13,450 nucleotides of DNA from CAYLLT01 sp964591605 (GTDB taxonomy: Bacteria > Planctomycetota > Phycisphaerae > UBA1845 > PWPN01), in contig CAZQEN010000209.1 in NCBI GenBank assembly GCA_964591605.1, positions 1-13,450 of the forward strand. The letters run 5' to 3'. A program made the position numbers and the translations under genes. Below the pieces are notes generated by a model. The model did not search any database, was not told the DNA's origin, and saw only the letters and a list, made by a program, of their open reading frames with translations. The first letter of the stretch is position 1; each line of letters opens with the position of its first letter. Of the stretch, positions 1-6,550 are shown piece after piece.

Positions 1-88
1 CCTCATCATCGAGCAGACCCAGCCGGCCCGTGATCTCGCCGATCGGCAGGAGGGACGCACGCTGCGCAATCTGAAGGTCGGAATCCAT
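1..88 (-). CDS. fhs: Formate--tetrahydrofolate ligase, N-terminal fragment (runs off the left edge)
   Basis: Only the first 29 codons are present, reading leftward from an ATG at 88-86. The translation begins MDSDLQIAQRASLLPIGEI and continues into a GRLGLLDDE segment. This matches the conserved start of formate--tetrahydrofolate ligase, whose members typically open with a K/D-S-D-L-x-I-A-Q motif, then L-x-P-I-x-E-I and a short G-L acidic stretch. The enzyme uses ATP to join formate to tetrahydrofolate, giving 10-formyl-THF for one-carbon metabolism in the cytoplasm. No good Shine-Dalgarno sequence precedes the ATG. An AT-rich patch about 50 bases upstream could be its promoter. The 241-aa lipoprotein gene lies upstream on the same strand, 136 bases away. 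The family is recognised from a short stretch, so the catalytic core remains unseen. Confidence 0.85.
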   Translation of the reverse strand, partial: MDSDLQIAQRASLLPIGEITGRLGLLDDE

Positions 89-98
89 GACACTACCA

Positions 99-168
99 GA
101 CTCAGCCACTTCGACACCCGCCCCGGCCGCGGAGCCTCTATAAACAACCCAGGTGCTCCGGCTGAGTC
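99..168. repeat. 9-bp inverted repeat upstream of fhs
   Basis: GACTCAGCC at 99-107 and GGCTGAGTC at 160-168 are perfect reverse complements separated by 52 bases. The loop contains the only AT-rich patch in this gap. It may be a binding site or a leader structure for fhs, or it may be chance. Confidence 0.35.
137..144 (-). promoter_or_regulatory. Possible -10 region for fhs
   Basis: On the minus strand this reads TTTATAGA, standing out in a very GC-rich gap. It would leave a leader of about 40-45 bases before the fhs ATG at 88. No convincing -35 hexamer was found at 16-18 bases spacing, so the call rests on composition alone. Confidence 0.22.
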
Positions 169-224
169 GTACGCACGCCCCCGGGCCGCCCCTGACGCCC
201 CGACCGCCGATGCGAAAGCCCGCC

Positions 225-950
225 CTACGAACCCGGCGCCGTCACCGCCTGCATCACCGCCTCCGGAACGGCCGTCCGCGTGCCCGTCGCCCGCCCGCCT
301 GGCCGCCCGGCAAAGGCGATCCGCGCCACCCGCCAAAACGACTTCCCCCCGCCCGATTCCTTGACCAGCTCCAGGCCGATGATCACCGCATCGCGCTCGG
401 CCGGATCGCTCGCTTCCGGCCGATGCGCCGCCTCGTACTGGATGTGAACCGTGCCCCTCTCCGCCTTGCCCTCCCGGCGCATCTTCGCCTCCGCCGCTGT
501 CAGGTCGGCGTCAAAGCCCGGCACGTAGTGCGCCACGATCGGCGCAAGCTGCCGCGCGAAGTCATACAGCTTCTCGTTCCGCTGATCGCCCAGCGACTCC
601 TTCTTCTGGGCCCGGGCCATGTTCTCCGTCTGCAGCAGCCGCTGCTCCACCGTCGTATAGGCGAGCAGCGAATGCGTCGTCCGCAGCGCCTTCTTCTGCC
701 CCTCGCGGTCGTGGGACTGCGCCGCCCGGACATCGTCCGCAATACTCCGCAGCACGGCGAAGGCCACCTGCTCGGGCGACGCATTCTCGTCCAGCGTCAG
801 CCCGTATGCCGTCACCGGCCCCGTCTGCGCCGCAGGGATCTCGCGATGTTCCTCGTCCGCCGTGCAGCCCGTCAACAACAGTGCGGCCAGACAGCCCGCC
901 GCGCCGATCGCCTGAGCACAAAGGGGTCGAATCTGTCGAATGTTTCGCAT
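225..950 (-). CDS. Lipoprotein of unknown function (241 aa)
   Basis: The N-terminus has a basic stretch, a hydrophobic core and a lipobox LLLTGC with the lipidated Cys at residue 29, so the product should be exported and anchored to a membrane through signal peptidase II processing. After the Cys comes a charged linker, then a mixed alpha/beta region of about 170 residues: helical, Glu/Arg/Lys-rich stretches around residues 60-120, and a strand-like segment near the C-terminus ending in FWRVARIAF. I do not recognise a family. The late beta-strand pattern loosely recalls NTF2-like lipoproteins, but that is a guess. No strong Shine-Dalgarno sequence precedes the ATG. TAGACT lies about 10 bases upstream and, with TTGCAT 16 bases further up, could form a weak promoter giving a very short leader. 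It is followed on the same strand by fhs. Confidence 0.8.
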   Translation of the reverse strand: MRNIRQIRPLCAQAIGAAGCLAALLLTGCTADEEHREIPAAQTGPVTAYGLTLDENASPEQVAFAVLRSIADDVRAAQSHDREGQKKALRTTHSLLAYTTVEQRLLQTENMARAQKKESLGDQRNEKLYDFARQLAPIVAHYVPGFDADLTAAEAKMRREGKAERGTVHIQYEAAHRPEASDPAERDAVIIGLELVKESGGGKSFWRVARIAFAGRPGGRATGTRTAVPEAVMQAVTAPGS

Positions 951-1093
951 ATCGCGGCAGAGTCTAGCACATCACGCCCCCCATGCAACGTGGGCGGCCA
1001 ACGGAATCCTGTCTGCCGGACGGGATCTCCACGCCGCATCTGTTCCCGCACTTCGTGCAGGTCACGCAGCCAGATCAAAGCCTCTCCGTCTGC

Positions 1094-1264
1094 TCACGCA
1101 GTCCGTCTGTCCAGGAGGGACTCCGACACCCGGCAGGAAAAGCCGGGCAGGATGGCATCATCGCTGAGGGTGTCCTCGCCGAGGCGCTCGGTCGGCCGGA
1201 CGTCGCCCCCGAAGATGTGAAGCGTCTGGGCGTCCGGGTCGAGCACGCACGCGCGACTCGCCCC
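1094..1264 (-). pseudogene. Remnant of a Uma2-family (DUF820) gene, C-terminal part only
   Basis: Read leftward to a TGA at 1096-1094, this stretch encodes VLDPDAQTLHIFGGD, then RPTERLGEDTLSDDAILPGF and a short tail. It matches the C-terminal 55 or so residues of the intact Uma2 gene at 3778-4338. By hand alignment, 105 of 120 bases agree between 1131-1250 and 3811-3930, without gaps. Nothing upstream of codon 1264-1262 resembles the rest of the gene: sequence identity stops where the stop codon of the neighbouring 124-aa gene lies. The fragment lacks the catalytic motifs and has no start codon of its own, so it is a dead piece of a paralogue left by recombination or deletion. Confidence 0.75.
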
Positions 1265-1638
1265 TACTGGCCCAGAAGCCGAAGTGTCTCGCGCGTCGCG
1301 TCGCGTTGGGCAAAACCCTCCAGCGCCGAACGCACCTCATCAACGCTGCCGCATCGTTTCATTTCGTCCTCATAGAAGTCGAAGTTCAGCGGAACTCCAT
1401 CAATCGGAACATAGGCACGGAACAGGATGTGGTCGATGTTCTTCGACTGGGAATGGGCCGTCGCCCGGTATTCCTGGCCCAGACCGGTGGTAAAACCAGG
1501 AACGAGCGCACAGGTCACCGCCCCCTGTGTCACCTGCTGCACTTCCCTGCAGAATGCTTCCAGCAGGCCCATGACATCGCGACGGGAGGGTGAGGCCGCC
1601 GCCGTGAGCGGCGTGTTGAAAAAGCGGAGCTGGGACAT
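1264..1638 (-). CDS. Hypothetical protein (124 aa), unrecognised
   Basis: The ATG at 1638 follows a GGGAG Shine-Dalgarno sequence at about 9 bases spacing. The product is soluble, with no signal peptide or membrane segment. It has a helix-like segment around residues 19-38, a strand-like central part containing ALVPGFTTGLGQEY and IDHILFRAYVPIDGVPLNFD, and a charged helical C-terminus. I do not recognise the family. It starts 25 bases after the stop of the truncated endonuclease-like gene on the same strand, so the two were probably co-transcribed. Its stop codon coincides with the edge of the Uma2 remnant, so its own 3' end could be altered. Coding status rests on the ribosome-binding site and the plausible protein composition. 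Confidence 0.58.
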   Translation of the reverse strand: MSQLRFFNTPLTAAASPSRRDVMGLLEAFCREVQQVTQGAVTCALVPGFTTGLGQEYRATAHSQSKNIDHILFRAYVPIDGVPLNFDFYEDEMKRCGSVDEVRSALEGFAQRDATRETLRLLGQ

Positions 1639-1662
1639 GGCCTGAAACTCCCTTCGTACCGA

Positions 1663-2097
1663 TTAGTTTTCGATCGCGACGGATACGGCCGCGTGATCGG
1701 CGGCGGCCGCCAGCGGCGGATGAATCGCGACCGACGCTTCGTCGACCGTCACCGACCCGCCGCGCAGAAGCCGCTTGGACGCCATGATCTGGTCGAACAT
1801 GATCCAACCCGCGCCGCCGGCACCCGCATTCAAGCCGGGCCCGTGCGTACCCATGTAGTACCCGGCTGGGGGCGTAAAACCGGGAGCCAGCGTCTGCGCC
1901 AGTGTAGCCGGCTCAGCCAGGAACCGCCACATGAGGTTATGAAAGTACGCCAGGCGAGTGCGGTCACGCAGAACCAGCGCACGCTCGCGCACGCACTGGA
2001 GCGCATTCGGCTTGGCTGTGCCCCGCAGCAACCGTTGCGACTGAAGGTAGAACGGGCGGTCGCCGGGCTCGCAGTTGAAATCGCCCAGCAACAGCAT
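1663..2097 (-). pseudogene. Endonuclease/exonuclease/phosphatase (EEP) family, 5'-truncated
   Basis: The product carries the C-terminal half of an EEP-fold metal-dependent phosphoesterase: LLLGDFN at residues 2-8, a FDQIMASKRLL strand with the DQ at 102-103, and the terminal catalytic DH pair at 134-135 followed by AAVSVAIEN. EEP proteins are usually 250-330 residues and begin with the metal-binding N and E motifs. Here the frame opens only at a TGA (2160-2158) and the first ATG is at 2097, so the N-terminal half is missing. No recognisable EEP sequence was found upstream to 2370. Codons between the TGA and the ATG (FFLSQARIQTEA) still look like the helix before GDFN, so coding homology probably begins near 2150 and the break is there. 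The remaining fragment is unlikely to be catalytically active. Confidence 0.65.
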
Positions 2098-2370
2098 CGC
2101 CTCCGTCTGGATGCGGGCCTGACTCAGAAAGAACTCGCCCAGAAGGAAGGCAGACTCTCAAGCGAGGTGGGCCGCGTGGTCGGTCGCATCGGATGGAATC
2201 CGTTCTGTCGTTCGGTCTTTCAGCCGCTGCAAAAGAATTTTTTTGACTGCTATTGTCGGTTGCTGACTGTTTCTGTACCAACTCACATCTCTGCTTCTGG
2301 AAACCCAGCGAGAACCCGACTAACGTTTCACGTCGTGTGAATGAATCTGAACATCTGATCGGAGAGATCT

Positions 2371-2589
2371 ATGTCCGAGTTGATTCTGCTTACAGAGGCA
2401 GACGTGGAGTCCCTGGAATGGGATGGACGCATTACGTACGGTGTTGATTGTGATGGTTGCGGTGACAGTGCTCGACTGCGTAGTGTTGAGAATCCTGGCC
2501 ACGCCGCGAGCCAGTGCAACCACAGAGGATGGCGGAAACGAGACGGCGACATCCTCTGCCCCACGTGCGTTCAGAGTTTGCGGGACTGA
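2371..2589 (+). CDS. Small Cys-rich, probable zinc-binding protein (72 aa)
   Basis: The ATG at 2371 is preceded by GGAGAG at about 5 bases spacing, a good ribosome-binding site. The protein has CDGC at residues 27-30 and CPTC at 63-66, with another Cys at 49, which is the pattern of a zinc ribbon or knuckle. The first 20 residues are acidic (LTEADVESLEWDGRI), and a W-R-K-R-D-G-D-I-L segment precedes the second Cys pair. I do not recognise a named family. The gene is transcribed away from the EEP fragment and converges on the HAF/PEP-CTERM gene. It sits in the AT-richer stretch of the window, which fits an acquired or accessory gene. DNA, RNA or protein binding cannot be told apart from the sequence. 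Confidence 0.6.
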   Translation: MSELILLTEADVESLEWDGRITYGVDCDGCGDSARLRSVENPGHAASQCNHRGWRKRDGDILCPTCVQSLRD

Positions 2590-2645
2590 ACCAAACCAGC
2601 TTTGAGATGCGGAGCGGATTGGGGGTGGCTATGACGTATTATCTT

Positions 2646-3713
2646 CTATCTAGAGTGTATCGAACGGCGTTGTCGGCGGAACAGCGATAACGATGCGGAA
2701 GCAAACAGGAGAGCCGTCGTAGGCTCCGGCAAGTGGAGCATCCAACCCTCGAAACGGTTCTCGTGTCGCCCGTAGCCAGTTATGGTCAGCCCATCTGGAG
2801 TCACTGCCGTGGCTTCAGTCAGGTACCAATCCGTGAGGCTGAGAGCGTGATCGTTCGAGAGGGACTCGGCGAGTAAGCGCGAACCGTGCTGCCGATCCCA
2901 GATAAAAGCCGCCAGGTTGTTGCTCACGATGGCTCTGCCGACGATCACCGAGCCGTCGCCCGACGCAGCATCAGCCTCTGTTTCTGTACCTCCGGTTGGG
3001 AAACCCAGTCCCTCCATACCGGTTTCCTGCGTCCAGCGGAAGGCCTCGTGCGGCGGTGCACTGCTTTTGCCGATGACAACCCGTCCGTCGGCTGAAACTC
3101 CTGCGACATCGGTGATCGCATAATTATCAAATGTCCCCAGGAGAACGGCCCCACTCTCTTGCGTCCAACGGAATCCTGTGCCACTTGCGTTTCCAACGAG
3201 CACGCTGCCATCCGCCGACATTCCGAGCACTCCAAGCCCTGCGCCAATCGATACGGGAGCGGAACCATTGTCCCAGTACACGGCCTCTCCGGCTCCGGCG
3301 GCAGTTGTAAGCCAACCGGCGATTCTAGATCCATTGGCCGACACAGCTCGGGCATCACTCGGCGTATTGCCCAAGCCCACGATACCGGTGGCTGCCGTCC
3401 ACCGGAATGCTTCGTTCCCGCTGTAACCTGCAGCGACAGAGCCGTCGTTGGACAACGCCCTGACGGCGCCCTCAATACCGGGTGTCAGACGCTGGACACC
3501 TGAGGCTCTGGTTTAAAGAAAAGGCTCATACTTGCCATTGTCTTCCACGAAAAGCGAGCCCCCGATCACCGTGGCATCGGCCGAGATGGCATACGGATAC
3601 GGGCGTGTACCCGGCGGTGCTCCAAGTGGTTCAATGAAAACCTCACCGTGCGTTCCCGCGGTGCCTGCAAGGATCGCACTGATGATGAAACCGACACGTG
3701 TGTGGGATAGCAT
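2646..3713 (-). pseudogene. HAF-repeat exported protein with PEP-CTERM tail, interrupted by an in-frame TAA
   Basis: The ATG at 3713 follows a strong GGAGGAG ribosome-binding site. Residues 1-23 form a signal peptide (MLSHTRVGFIISAILAGTAG). The frame reaches TAA at 3515-3513 after 66 residues, then continues open in the same frame for 288 codons to TAG at 2648-2646. Both halves carry HAF-type repeats: a [AG]-x-S-x-D-G-S-x-[IV]-x-G strand alternating with F-R-W-T-x-x-x-G turns. The C-terminus has PEPTTALLFASASLSLFRR, the PEP-CTERM sorting signal (PEP motif, hydrophobic helix, basic end) read by exosortase. The stop falls exactly where other repeats have Trp (EPFL-stop-TRASG against EAFRWTAATG), so a Trp codon was probably lost. 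TTG at 3455 could begin the second half but has no good ribosome-binding site or signal peptide. Its role is unknown; these proteins are cell-surface or matrix associated. Confidence 0.75.
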
Positions 3714-3777
3714 GCTTTCTCCTCCGATGCACGGCAAAGCCCATTGACTAGTCGAGAACTTTTCTCCTTGCCCAGGC

Positions 3778-4338
3778 CTACCGCCGATCCTGGAAGAAAT
3801 CCGATACCCGGCAGGAAAAGCCAGGCAGAATGGCTTCATCGCTGACGGTCTCGTCGCCGTGGCGCTCGGCCGGGCGGGCGTCGCCGCCGAAGATGTGCAG
3901 CGTCTGAGCGTCCGGGTCGAGCACCCAGGCGCGGTCCACGCCCATGGCCAGGTACTCGCCGATCTTTTCGACCATCGCGTCCCAGCCTTGTCCCTTTCCG
4001 ACAACCTCAACCACCAACTCGGCCGGCACGTCCGAAAAACCGGTGGGCTCCCGATCGGCGGGCAGCCGCTGGTATGAGAAATACGCCACATCCGCGCCGC
4101 GCACGGTGTCGGGATTGCGTTCCGTGATGAGTCCGGTTTCCCCACTGAGGACTCTTCCGCGTCCCGTGGACCGCGCCCACGATTCCAGAATGTAGGCCGC
4201 TCGGACAGTGATCCGGCTGTGCCGGAAGCCTCCCGCCGTCAACTCGATCACCTCCCCGCGGACCAGCTCACAGAATGGGACGTCAACATACCGTTCCTGG
4301 AACTCCGCGGCCGTCAGATGTGTCATTGCCGTCGTCAT
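3778..4338 (-). CDS. Uma2-family (DUF820) protein, PD-(D/E)XK nuclease fold (186 aa)
   Basis: The ATG at 4338 has a strong GGAGGTG ribosome-binding site 4-5 bases upstream. The length is typical of the family. Visible signatures are LVRGEVIEL near residue 25, followed by HSRITVRAAYIL, then GADVAYFSY (the Asp of the nuclease core), ELVVEVVGKGQGW (the Glu-Val strand), KIGEYLAMGVDRAWVLDPD and LHIF near the C-terminus. Uma2 proteins adopt a restriction-endonuclease-like fold; they are highly multiplied in cyanobacteria and planctomycetes and their biological role is not settled. The gene lies 64 bases upstream of the HAF/PEP-CTERM gene on the same strand. A close but broken paralogue of its 3' end lies at 1094-1264. 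The core residues appear intact, so this copy looks functional. Confidence 0.9.
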   Translation of the reverse strand: MTTAMTHLTAAEFQERYVDVPFCELVRGEVIELTAGGFRHSRITVRAAYILESWARSTGRGRVLSGETGLITERNPDTVRGADVAYFSYQRLPADREPTGFSDVPAELVVEVVGKGQGWDAMVEKIGEYLAMGVDRAWVLDPDAQTLHIFGGDARPAERHGDETVSDEAILPGFSCRVSDFFQDRR

Positions 4339-4550
4339 GGGGCACCTCCAGAGATTGTATCGTGCGGCGTGTCGGGATGGGAGACCGGGATCGTTTCCTG
4401 TCAGGAATCGAGGACGATAAGATGGCCCCGGCGCGTACAGAACTGGGCTGGCGCTGGGCGAAACGTGAAGTCCCGCCCGGGCACGCCGGGTCCCACCCGG
4501 ATTTCGGCGAGGCCAGTCGAGCCGCGGGCGCGACCTAGGGGAGGCACGAC

Positions 4551-6395
4551 GTGCACATCTTCGTCAAACGCGACCTCGATGGCTTCTTCGGACTGGCGAT
4601 CGACAACCTCGTCCAGCTCCTGCTCATCGTCTCACTCTGCGGAGCGGTCTGCGGCATGTCGGGCCGGGAGGAGTTCTACATCTACAGGTACATCCTGCCC
4701 GGGGCGGCCGTCTCGCTGCTCATCGGCAACATCTTCTATGCCCTGCAGGCCCACTGGGTCGCCCGGCGCGAGCAGCGAAGCGACGTCACCGCCCTGCCCT
4801 ACGGCATCAACACGCCTTCGCTCATCATCTACATCTTCTTCGTCATGAAACCCGCTTACGACCGCGCCCTGGCCGCCGGATCCTCAGCGTCCCAGGCCGC
4901 CCATCTCGCCTGGCAGCTCGGCCTGGTCGCCTGCCTGGGCAGCGGCCTCATCGAATTCTTCGGCGCGTTCGTGGCCGAGCGCCTCCGCCGCAATACCCCC
5001 CGCGCCGCCCTGCTCAGCACCCTCGCCGGCATCGCCATCGCCTTCATCTCCATGACCTTCGCCCTCCGCATCTGGCAGTTCCCGCTGGTGGCCATGCTGC
5101 CGCTGGGCATCATCATGCTCACCTACTTCGCCCGCGTCCGCTTCCCGCTCGGCCTGCCCGGCGGATTCGTCGCCGTCCTCGTCGGCACCGCCGTCGCCTG
5201 GCTGCTCTCGAGCGTCGCCCCCGGCCTGGCCGAAGTGCCCATGAGCGCCGACGACGTCCGCGCCGCCTGGGCCCGCAGCGCGGTCCACACGGGCGACACC
5301 CTCTTCTGGCCGCAGTGGGTCGGGCCGCAGATCCTCGCCGTCCTCCGCGCCGAGCCCGCGCAGATCCTCTCCCTTCTTTCCGTCATCATCCCGATGGGCC
5401 TGTTCAATCTGATCGGCAGCCTCCAGAACATCGAATCCGCCGAGGCCGGCGGCGACGTTTTCGCGACCGGCCCCTCGCTCGCCGTCAACGGCATCGGCAC
5501 CCTCGCCGCCGCATGCTTCGGAAGCTGCTTCCCGACGACTATCTACATCGGCCACCCCGGCTGGAAGGCCCTCGGAGCCCGCGCCGGCTACTCGACTCTC
5601 AACGGCCTGTTCATCAGCGCCATCTGCCTCACCGGAACCGTGCTGGCGATCGCCCGGGCCGTCCCCATCGAAGCAGGCATCGCCATCGTGCTCTGGATCG
5701 GCATCATCATCACCGCCCAGGCCTTCCAGGCCACGCCCCTGCGCCACGCCCCCGCCGTCGCCATCGGTCTGTTCCCGGCCATCGCCGCCTGGGGCGCCAC
5801 CGTCGTGTCCGGTGCGTTCATGGCCGCCGCCCCGCCTCCTCCCGCCGCCCCGGCCACGAGCCCGGTCGTCGCCTCCAGCCCCGCCGACGTCCCCGCACCG
5901 CCGGCCGCCACACCGCCCCCCGGCCCCGCCGCCCTGACGATTCAGGACCTCCTGGAAGGCAAGGTCCCCAACACCGGCCCGCACACCGAGGTCAACGGCT
6001 TCCTGCTCCACGGCCTCAACATCCTCGAGCGCGGCTACATCTTCACCTGCATGATCGTCGCCGCCATCGCCGCCTTCCTGATCGACCGCCGCTTCAAGTC
6101 CGCCGCCGTCTGGTGCCTCGCCGCCGCCGTCCTCACCGCCCTGGGCCTGATGCACGCCTACCAGCTCTCCGGCAACATCGTCGACTACCTTCCCCTGCTG
6201 GTGACACCCACCCAGGGCGCGTTCCACTTTCGCGCCTTCCACCTCGCCGCCGCCTACGCCCTGCTCGCCGGGCTTTTCGCCCTCATCGCCCGCTGGCACC
6301 GCCCGTCCCCCGACGCCCCGGCCGAAAACACCATCGAGGCCGCCCGCGTCGCCCCCGCGACCGGCTCCGACGAGGAACCCATCCCTCTCGAATGA
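4551..6395 (+). CDS. NCS2/AzgA-like permease with Pro/Ala-rich insert (614 aa)
   Basis: The GTG start is preceded by GGGGAGG at 6 bases spacing. The protein is strongly hydrophobic, with about 12 or more membrane segments. Signatures recalling nucleobase permeases of the NCS2/AzgA type are TALPYGINTP at residues 80-89, the NIESAEAGGD segment around 293-302, and SCFPTTIYIGHPGWKALGAR in the following loop. These belong to the region that carries substrate and ion in that superfamily. Residues about 423-462 form a Pro/Ala-rich low-complexity stretch, followed by further membrane helices (about 498-511, 517-537, 562-582), which extends the protein beyond the usual 430-480 residues of the family. 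Purine, pyrimidine or another substrate cannot be decided here. The gene is divergent from the Uma2 gene across 212 bases, in which no riboswitch was recognised. It is followed after 155 bases by the HEAT-repeat gene. Confidence 0.8.
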   Translation: MHIFVKRDLDGFFGLAIDNLVQLLLIVSLCGAVCGMSGREEFYIYRYILPGAAVSLLIGNIFYALQAHWVARREQRSDVTALPYGINTPSLIIYIFFVMKPAYDRALAAGSSASQAAHLAWQLGLVACLGSGLIEFFGAFVAERLRRNTPRAALLSTLAGIAIAFISMTFALRIWQFPLVAMLPLGIIMLTYFARVRFPLGLPGGFVAVLVGTAVAWLLSSVAPGLAEVPMSADDVRAAWARSAVHTGDTLFWPQWVGPQILAVLRAEPAQILSLLSVIIPMGLFNLIGSLQNIESAEAGGDVFATGPSLAVNGIGTLAAACFGSCFPTTIYIGHPGWKALGARAGYSTLNGLFISAICLTGTVLAIARAVPIEAGIAIVLWIGIIITAQAFQATPLRHAPAVAIGLFPAIAAWGATVVSGAFMAAAPPPPAAPATSPVVASSPADVPAPPAATPPPGPAALTIQDLLEGKVPNTGPHTEVNGFLLHGLNILERGYIFTCMIVAAIAAFLIDRRFKSAAVWCLAAAVLTALGLMHAYQLSGNIVDYLPLLVTPTQGAFHFRAFHLAAAYALLAGLFALIARWHRPSPDAPAENTIEAARVAPATGSDEEPIPLE

Positions 6396-6550
6396 CCGCC
6401 CCCCCGCCGTCACCGGCCCCGACACCGCCGGCCAGGCACATCCAGTCCTCCGTTCGGAATCCGCCCGCCCATGGGCCGATAACCGCCCCCATCCCCGTTG
6501 GTAAATCGCCCTCCTCCGGGAACCGATAACGACAGGGTAGGAGTGCGCTC

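Noticed and set aside
872..1078. 68-codon minus-strand frame between the lipoprotein and the Uma2 remnant
   Set aside because: TTG start, overlaps the lipoprotein start in another frame, and no recognisable protein features.
2158..2322. Short minus-strand open frame ending ATDHAAHLA-stop, in line with the EEP fragment
   Set aside because: It resembles the EEP C-terminal DHAA only superficially, has no ATG, and shows no N-terminal EEP motif, so it was not joined to the EEP remnant.
3513..3515. Stop-codon reassignment as an explanation for the interrupted gene
   Set aside because: Known bacterial recoding concerns TGA; this stop is TAA, and TAA/TAG/TGA all serve as normal stops elsewhere in the window.
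3714..4145. Upstream extension of the HAF/PEP-CTERM frame
   Set aside because: It overlaps the Uma2 gene in another frame; the ATG at 3713 has a strong GGAGGAG site and starts a signal peptide.
4339..4550. Purine-type riboswitch upstream of the NCS2-like permease
   Set aside because: The gap contains a CCCGG-GCACG-CCGGG hairpin but no conserved riboswitch core was found; the hairpin could reflect GC bias.
4884..6425. 513-codon open frame antisense to the permease gene
   Set aside because: Gly/Asp/Glu-rich composition typical of the antisense of a GC-rich gene; no ribosome-binding site or domain, and the plus strand encodes a clear membrane protein.
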